14,499 bases of DNA from Chloroflexota bacterium (GTDB taxonomy: Bacteria > Chloroflexota > Anaerolineae > Aggregatilineales > Aggregatilineaceae). The stretch lies in the NCBI GenBank assembly GCA_016234525.1, contig JACRBK010000439.1, positions 1 through 14,499 on the forward strand, given 5' to 3'. Each line of letters begins with the position of its first letter. Position 1 is the stretch's first letter. Positions 11,250 to 14,499 of this stretch are shown in pieces. The notes below the pieces were generated by a model that saw only the letters and a list, made by a program, of their open reading frames with translations, did no database searches and was not told the origin of the DNA. A program made the position numbers and the translations under genes.

Positions 11250-12761
11250 ATGGCAAAAAAACAGCGCACGACTGGCGGCCCGCGCCCACAACGCGCGACT
11301 CCGGCTCAGGCCGCTGCGGGCAGAAAAAAGAAATTTTTGATCTTCGATCTTCCTGAGCGTAGTTATCAATCGCGGGCCGAGCGTGAACTGCGCTACCAGC
11401 GCCGGGTACGTATCGGGGTGGCGGTGATGGTCGCCGTCAGCCTGTTGGTGTTGTTGGGCGCCGTGTTCTATGAACAGGTGATCCGTCCCCGCGAAGCGGT
11501 CACGACCGTTAACGGCACGAAGATCTCGACGCGCGATTTTGAAAACCGCGTCCGTTTTACCCGGTGGCAAACCGCCGAAGAAATCCGCCAGCTGTATGGG
11601 CTGTCGGGGGGCAATCTGGAACTGATCCAGCAGTACGCCGGGACGCAGCTCAGCAATTTGCAGCGCCCGGTGCTGATGGGCAGCCAGGTGCTTGATCAAA
11701 TGGAAGAAGAACTGCTCATCGAGCAGGGCGCTAAAGAATTGGGCATCAAGGTCGATAACGCCGCCGTTGATGAACAGGTGAACGAGTTTATGGGATCGAT
11801 TGTTGGACTGTCGGCGCCTCAGCGTCAGACACCCACCCCCAGCTTGACCCCGACGATCACTGTCACGCCGTTGGTATCGCCCACACCCACCAACACTCCT
11901 GCGCCCACCTTGACCCCATCTCCGACCGAGACAGCGACTCCGGTGCCGACCAACACGCCGCCCGCCGAAACTCCCACCGAAGCGCCGACGGTGATCCCGA
12001 CGGAAACGCTGGTTCCGAGCGAGACTCCGACTGAAGGTCCGAGCGCCACGCCGACTCTCTCGCCGACGCCTACCGCGACGTTGGAACCTGGCCAGATCGT
12101 CGGTACGCTTGAAAAAGCCGCCGATAACTTCTACGACGAAGCCAATGACGCGGTGGACGTGAAGCGTGAAGTGGTCCGCGAAGTCTTCTATTATGAAGCG
12201 CTGCGTAACGCGGTGTTGGATGAACTGGGCAAGACCGTTCCCAATGAGGAACTCCAGGTCAATGCACGCCATATGTTGTTCGCCTTTAACCCGGACAACA
12301 CCAGCGATCCGATTCCGCCGACTGACGAACAAAAAGCAGCCGCTAAAGCGCGCGCTGATGAGGCCCTGGCTGCATTGCAGGCGGGCGAACCTTTCGCCGA
12401 TCTGGCGAGTGCGCTCTCGAACGATACGGGCAGCGCCGCGCAAGGTGGCGAACTCGGTTGGTCTAATCCCGAAGCTTACGATCCGGCCTTTAAAGATGCC
12501 GTCATGAACGCGGAGATCGGCGCGATTGTCGGGCCGATTGAAAGCCAGTTCGGTTATCACATCATCCAGGTGCATGGGCGCGAAGTGCGCGGCCTGTCCA
12601 CGGACGATTGGAACACTCGCCGCCAGGAAGCTTATAGTACCTGGCTGACTGCCCTGAAAGACGCTGCCGAGATCAAGCGTGGTGACGACTGGATTGACCG
12701 TGTTCCCGAAGAACCGACCTATGACAGTCTGCTGGGCGATATCCTGCCGATCAGCCAATAA
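11250..12761 (+). CDS. Membrane-anchored parvulin-type peptidyl-prolyl isomerase / foldase
   Basis: 503 residues. A basic N-terminus of about 50 residues precedes one membrane segment (about 53-74), so the bulk is probably extracytoplasmic. Residues 75-190 resemble the SurA/PrsA N-terminal chaperone helices (VNGTKISTRDFENRVRF). Residues 193-281 are a low-complexity Pro/Thr linker. Residues 337-443 are a PPIC/parvulin domain: NARHMLFAF, then FADLASALSNDTGSAAQGGE and LGW, then GPIESQFGYHIIQVH. Such enzymes assist folding of exported proteins by isomerising prolyl bonds. It lacks a lipobox, unlike PrsA lipoproteins. The ATG at 11250 lies 6 nt after GGAG. The Pro/Thr insert lies between chaperone helices that are usually continuous around the PPIC domain, which is unusual. 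A strong terminator follows. Confidence 0.88.
   Translation: MAKKQRTTGGPRPQRATPAQAAAGRKKKFLIFDLPERSYQSRAERELRYQRRVRIGVAVMVAVSLLVLLGAVFYEQVIRPREAVTTVNGTKISTRDFENRVRFTRWQTAEEIRQLYGLSGGNLELIQQYAGTQLSNLQRPVLMGSQVLDQMEEELLIEQGAKELGIKVDNAAVDEQVNEFMGSIVGLSAPQRQTPTPSLTPTITVTPLVSPTPTNTPAPTLTPSPTETATPVPTNTPPAETPTEAPTVIPTETLVPSETPTEGPSATPTLSPTPTATLEPGQIVGTLEKAADNFYDEANDAVDVKREVVREVFYYEALRNAVLDELGKTVPNEELQVNARHMLFAFNPDNTSDPIPPTDEQKAAAKARADEALAALQAGEPFADLASALSNDTGSAAQGGELGWSNPEAYDPAFKDAVMNAEIGAIVGPIESQFGYHIIQVHGREVRGLSTDDWNTRRQEAYSTWLTALKDAAEIKRGDDWIDRVPEEPTYDSLLGDILPISQ
11826..12092 (+). repeat. Low-complexity Pro/Thr-coding stretch inside the foldase gene
   Basis: About 89 codons dominated by CCN and ACN, encoding strings such as TPTPSLTPT and PTPTNTPAPT. 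It begins right after the first chaperone region. Such stretches are common in exported Chloroflexota proteins and may be glycosylated linkers; that is inference. Confidence 0.8.
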
Positions 12762-12770
12762 GAAGGTTAG

Positions 12771-12790
12771 GGGTAGAGCAATCTCTACCC
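12771..12790 (+). terminator. Hairpin shortly after the foldase stop
   Basis: GGGTAGAG (12771-12778), loop CAAT, CTCTACCC (12783-12790): a perfect 8-bp stem 9 nt past the stop, with no T-tract. The intrinsic terminator 26 nt further on is much stronger, so this may be a 3'-end stabiliser. Confidence 0.5.
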
Positions 12791-12815
12791 AGGCTAGACA
12801 AGCGTAATAATTCAG

Positions 12816-12847
12816 CGCGGTGTGGGGAGACCTACGCCGCGTTTTTT
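12816..12847 (+). terminator. Intrinsic terminator after the foldase gene
   Basis: CGCGGTGTGGG (12816-12826), tetraloop GAGA, CCTACGCCGCG (12831-12841): an 11-bp stem with two G-T pairs, followed directly by six T residues (12842-12847). It ends foldase transcription before the fbp promoter. Confidence 0.88.
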
Positions 12848-12878
12848 GTTGGGGTGGGGCAGATTGTGTCATCATTTG

Positions 12879-12884
12879 TATAAT
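12879..12884 (+). promoter_or_regulatory. Candidate -10 box for fbp
   Basis: Perfect TATAAT, 31 nt before the fbp ATG and just downstream of the terminator. No clear -35 box lies at the expected distance (GGGGCA with 17-nt spacing). Confidence 0.5.
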
Positions 12885-12914
12885 AGATTCAATAAATATT
12901 TTAGGAGATTCTTT

Positions 12915-13964
12915 ATGCCCCCTGACGAACGAAAGTTAGTCACCATTGAACGCCATATTCTCGATCAACAGGGCCAGCACCCCGGAGCTACCGGGCGGCT
13001 GACGAGTCTGCTCTATGACATCGCCCTGGCCGCCAAACTGATCGCTCGCGAAACTACCCGCGCCGGAATCGCCAATATCCTCGGCGCGACGGCGTCGGAA
13101 AATGTGCATGGCGAAACGCAGCAAAAGCTCGATGTGTTTGCCGATCAGGTGATCTTCCGCATGAATGATCACACGGGGCGCGTGTGTGTGATGGCGTCGG
13201 AGGAACATGATGATCTGCTGCACATCCCGCAGGGAAATAAACCCGGCTATTATGTCCTGATCTACGATCCGCTGGATGGCTCATCCAATATTGACGTAAA
13301 TGCCCCGATTGGCACGATTTTCGCCATTCATCGCCGTATCGAACCGGGGGACGGGCGCGGCACACTGGCCGACGTGTTGCAGCCCGGTCATAAGTTGATC
13401 GCGGCGGCCTATGTAATCTACGGGTCCAGCACGATGATGGTCTACAGCACCGGGAACGGCGTACACGGCTTCACGCTCGATCCGAGCATTGGCGAGTTCT
13501 TGCTCAGCCATTCGTTTATCACTATTCCGACCCCCGCGAAGTATTACAGCGCCAATCATGGCAAACAAAAGTTTTGGACAGCGGGTGTGCAGCATTATAT
13601 AGAGTGGCTGCAAGGGTTGGATGCTGCCGATCACGCCCCGCTCGAACATCGTTATATCGGCAGTTTGATCGCAGACTTTCACCGGAACCTGCTGCGCGGT
13701 GGTGTTTTCTTGTATCCTGCCGATGCCCGGCAGCCGTCCGGCAAACTGCGCCTGACCTATGAGGCGCAGCCGCTCGCGTTTCTAGCGGCGCAGGCGGGGG
13801 GATATGCCTCGGATGGGGTAGGGGATATTCTCGATCTTCAGCCAAAGAGTCTGCACCAGCGCGTCCCATTGTTTATCGGCAGCCGTGATCTGGTCGAGCA
13901 GGCTGAGGCGTTTTTGCGCGAATATGATCAGGTATGGCTGGCGCAGTATCACACCGCGCGGTGA
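12915..13964 (+). CDS. fbp: Class I fructose-1,6-bisphosphatase
   Basis: 349 residues, normal for FBPase class I. It hydrolyses fructose 1,6-bisphosphate to fructose 6-phosphate with Mg2+, in gluconeogenesis or a Calvin-type cycle. Signature motifs are GETQQKLDVFAD (66-77), ASEE (94-97), the metal/phosphate site YDPLDGSSNIDVNAPIGTIF (117-136), YSANHG (211-216), YIGSLIADFHRNLLRGG (247-263) and KLRLTYEAQPLAFLAAQAGG (277-296). The ATG at 12915 lies 7 nt after AGGAG. An in-frame GTG upstream (12822) falls inside the terminator hairpin and is rejected. It appears monocistronic, with a terminator before it and no gene close behind. No other Calvin cycle gene is present, so gluconeogenesis is the default role. 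Confidence 0.97.
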   Translation: MPPDERKLVTIERHILDQQGQHPGATGRLTSLLYDIALAAKLIARETTRAGIANILGATASENVHGETQQKLDVFADQVIFRMNDHTGRVCVMASEEHDDLLHIPQGNKPGYYVLIYDPLDGSSNIDVNAPIGTIFAIHRRIEPGDGRGTLADVLQPGHKLIAAAYVIYGSSTMMVYSTGNGVHGFTLDPSIGEFLLSHSFITIPTPAKYYSANHGKQKFWTAGVQHYIEWLQGLDAADHAPLEHRYIGSLIADFHRNLLRGGVFLYPADARQPSGKLRLTYEAQPLAFLAAQAGGYASDGVGDILDLQPKSLHQRVPLFIGSRDLVEQAEAFLREYDQVWLAQYHTAR

Positions 13965-13966
13965 TC

Positions 13967-13984
13967 ACGGGGGAAAGTCCCCGT
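13967..13984 (+). terminator. Weak hairpin at the fbp stop
   Basis: ACGGGG (13967-13972) and CCCCGT (13979-13984) form a 6-bp stem around a 6-nt loop, followed by AAAATCG rather than T residues. It is a doubtful terminator. From 13965 to 14049 I see nothing else. Confidence 0.3.
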
Positions 13985-14049
13985 AAAATCGAAGTTAAAA
14001 CGAGGTTGCGAAGGAATTGGGGACGAGTTTGGAAAAAGGGTGAAAATCG

Positions 14050-14081
14050 CCCTTGACGGTCAAGGGATGGGATGGTAAGAT
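14050..14081 (+). promoter_or_regulatory. Candidate promoter with a palindromic operator over the -35 box
   Basis: TTGACG (14053-14058) and TAAGAT (14076-14081) are separated by 17 nt. The -35 box lies inside a perfect 17-bp palindrome, CCCTTGACGGTCAAGGG (14050-14066), as expected for a repressor site that blocks polymerase. Transcription would enter the structured region at 14089-14137. Confidence 0.5.
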
Positions 14082-14088
14082 GTCTTCA

Positions 14089-14137
14089 CGCTCAACTGAA
14101 CGAAACACTGCGGAAAACGCGGCGGGAGTTCAGAGCG
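14089..14137 (+). other. Nested stem-loop just downstream of the candidate promoter
   Basis: CGCT (14089-14092) pairs with AGCG (14134-14137). After a CAA bulge, CTGAAC (14096-14101) pairs with GTTCAG (14128-14133). An inner hairpin CTGCG (14108-14112)/CGCGG (14118-14122) has a GAAAA loop. It would be near the 5' end of a transcript from the upstream promoter. A short frame (ATG 14080, 34 codons) also crosses it but has no ribosome site. Confidence 0.4.
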
Positions 14138-14171
14138 ATAAAGCAAATTTCAAACCAAAAACAAATGGCTC

Positions 14172-14226
14172 TTGTGAGGGATAAAAAAGTGTGATAGAAT
14201 AAATTCACACTCGCAAGAGTGAATTT
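14172..14226 (+). promoter_or_regulatory. Second candidate promoter with a palindrome at the start site
   Basis: TTGTGA (14172-14177) and TAGAAT (14195-14200) have a 17-nt spacer. Immediately downstream, AAATTCAC (14201-14208) and GTGAATTT (14219-14226) form a perfect inverted repeat with a 10-nt spacer, covering the expected start near 14207. An alternative pairing, CACTC-GCAA-GAGTG (14208-14221), lies in its middle. The layout is that of an operator over +1. Confidence 0.5.
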
Positions 14227-14238
14227 GGGCGAGCAATC

Positions 14239-14325
14239 ATGCTTATGAACTCGCGGAAAGAATGGAGGCACAAGACACTTAGAGTTACTTACATCAGCAT
14301 GTTTGGTGTATTTGAGATGTCTTGA
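14239..14325 (+). CDS. Possible small protein of 28 residues
   Basis: ATG at 14239 (second ATG at 14245) to TGA at 14325, encoding a basic peptide beginning MLMNSRKEWRHKTLR and ending in a more hydrophobic half (VTYISMFGVFEM). It stops 1 nt before the terminator stem and lies fully inside the candidate transcript. No clear Shine-Dalgarno is present (only GCGAG nearby). A basic-plus-hydrophobic short peptide could be a membrane-active or toxin-like peptide, but this is speculative. Confidence 0.2.
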   Translation: MLMNSRKEWRHKTLRVTYISMFGVFEMS

Positions 14326-14326
14326 G

Positions 14327-14349
14327 CCGACGCAACCCGTCGGTTTTTT
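14327..14349 (+). terminator. Intrinsic terminator in the tail region
   Basis: CCGACG (14327-14332), loop CAACC, CGTCGG (14338-14343), followed by six T residues (14344-14349). It is directional for plus-strand transcription. From 14350 to 14499 I see no supported gene; the longest short frame is GTG 14380 to TAA 14478 (32 residues, basic), with no ribosome site. Confidence 0.85.
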
Positions 14350-14499
14350 GTTCCTCCAGAGCACCTTAACAACAGCAGAGTGACAGGAAGCCAAAAGAAA
14401 GCAAGACGTGCACAACAAGGTAAACGTCAAGACCTTTTGCATCTGTCAGCTTACGAGTTGAGAGATGTGATGCAGTAAAGAACATGATGGAGAGTTTGA

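Larger units (their letters stand above)
14207..14349 (+). ncRNA. Candidate small regulated transcript (about 140 nt)
   Basis: It is bounded by the promoter at 14172-14200 and the intrinsic terminator at 14327-14349. No known RNA family is recognised. It contains one 28-codon frame with a poor ribosome site, so it could be a small RNA, a small-protein mRNA, or both. The call rests on the boundary signals only. Confidence 0.35.

Noticed and set aside
11214..12875. A 553-codon open frame on the minus strand opposite the foldase gene
   Set aside because: It is an antisense shadow of a GC-rich, Pro/Thr-biased gene. The product is arginine/glycine/histidine-rich with no recognisable domain, while the plus strand has a ribosome site, membrane segment and PPIC domain.
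14092..14442. A 116-codon minus-strand frame whose N-terminus looks like a lipoprotein signal (ending LASC)
   Set aside because: It has no ribosome site, runs backwards through a strong plus-strand terminator and two candidate promoters, and the mature part is Cys-, His- and Phe-rich with no domain. Worth rechecking if the neighbouring sequence becomes available.
14326..14478. A plus-strand frame reading RRFFVPPEHL, reminiscent of the N-terminus of the rRNA methyltransferase RsmE
   Set aside because: RFFV is encoded by the terminator stem and T-tract, there is no start codon before it, the frame stops at 14478, and the following residues do not match the family. Probably coincidence; a profile search with sequence beyond 14499 would settle it.
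13965..14499. tRNA or other well-known structural RNA
   Set aside because: No cloverleaf, T-loop motif or CCA end is visible on either strand, and the stem-loops do not match any RNA family I can recall.

Overview
The window looks like chromosomal DNA of a moderately GC-rich bacterium. My best guess is Chloroflexota (Anaerolineae-like). This rests on the long GAF-domain signalling protein, the proline/threonine-rich linker in a membrane-anchored foldase, the PaaK ligase plus double-ACT pair, the rpsF-ssb-rpsR order, and many short palindromic intergenic repeats. It is inference from gene content only; no rRNA or tRNA gene is present to fix taxonomy.

Left part (1-6152, minus strand). A partial gene for a small hypothetical helical protein runs off the left edge. 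Next comes a four-gene partner-switching module, transcribed right to left. It encodes two single-domain STAS anti-sigma-factor antagonists (each with its own TG-extended -10 promoter), an RsbW-like ATPase/kinase fused to a third STAS domain, and a 1304-residue membrane-anchored protein with six GAF domains and a C-terminal SpoIIE/RsbU-type PP2C phosphatase. The expected logic is that the GAF array senses a signal and the phosphatase dephosphorylates STAS proteins. The kinase domain phosphorylates them again, and an unidentified sigma factor or other target is released or captured. No sigma factor gene is visible here.

Middle part (6258-9785, plus strand). A polytopic membrane protein, possibly a catalytically dead CPBP-family relative, carries several copies of the local palindromic repeats in frame inside two loops. 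It is followed by a PaaK-type aryl-CoA ligase and a small two-ACT-domain protein. The intergenic spaces hold several repeat families.

Right part (9836-13964, plus strand). A strong promoter and a structured leader precede rpsF, ssb and rpsR (S6, SSB and an S18 with an acidic N-terminal extension). Then come a membrane-anchored parvulin-type foldase, a clear intrinsic terminator, and a class I fructose-1,6-bisphosphatase.

Tail (13965-14499). No conventional gene is recognisable, and the base composition is visibly more AT-rich than the genes to its left. It contains two candidate sigma70-type promoters, each associated with a near-perfect palindrome that could be an operator. It also has a nested stem-loop, a short ORF, and a textbook intrinsic terminator about 140 nt downstream of the second promoter. 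A regulated small RNA or small-protein gene is the simplest reading, and it is the least explained part of the window. The palindromic repeat family and its in-frame copies are the other main points of interest.
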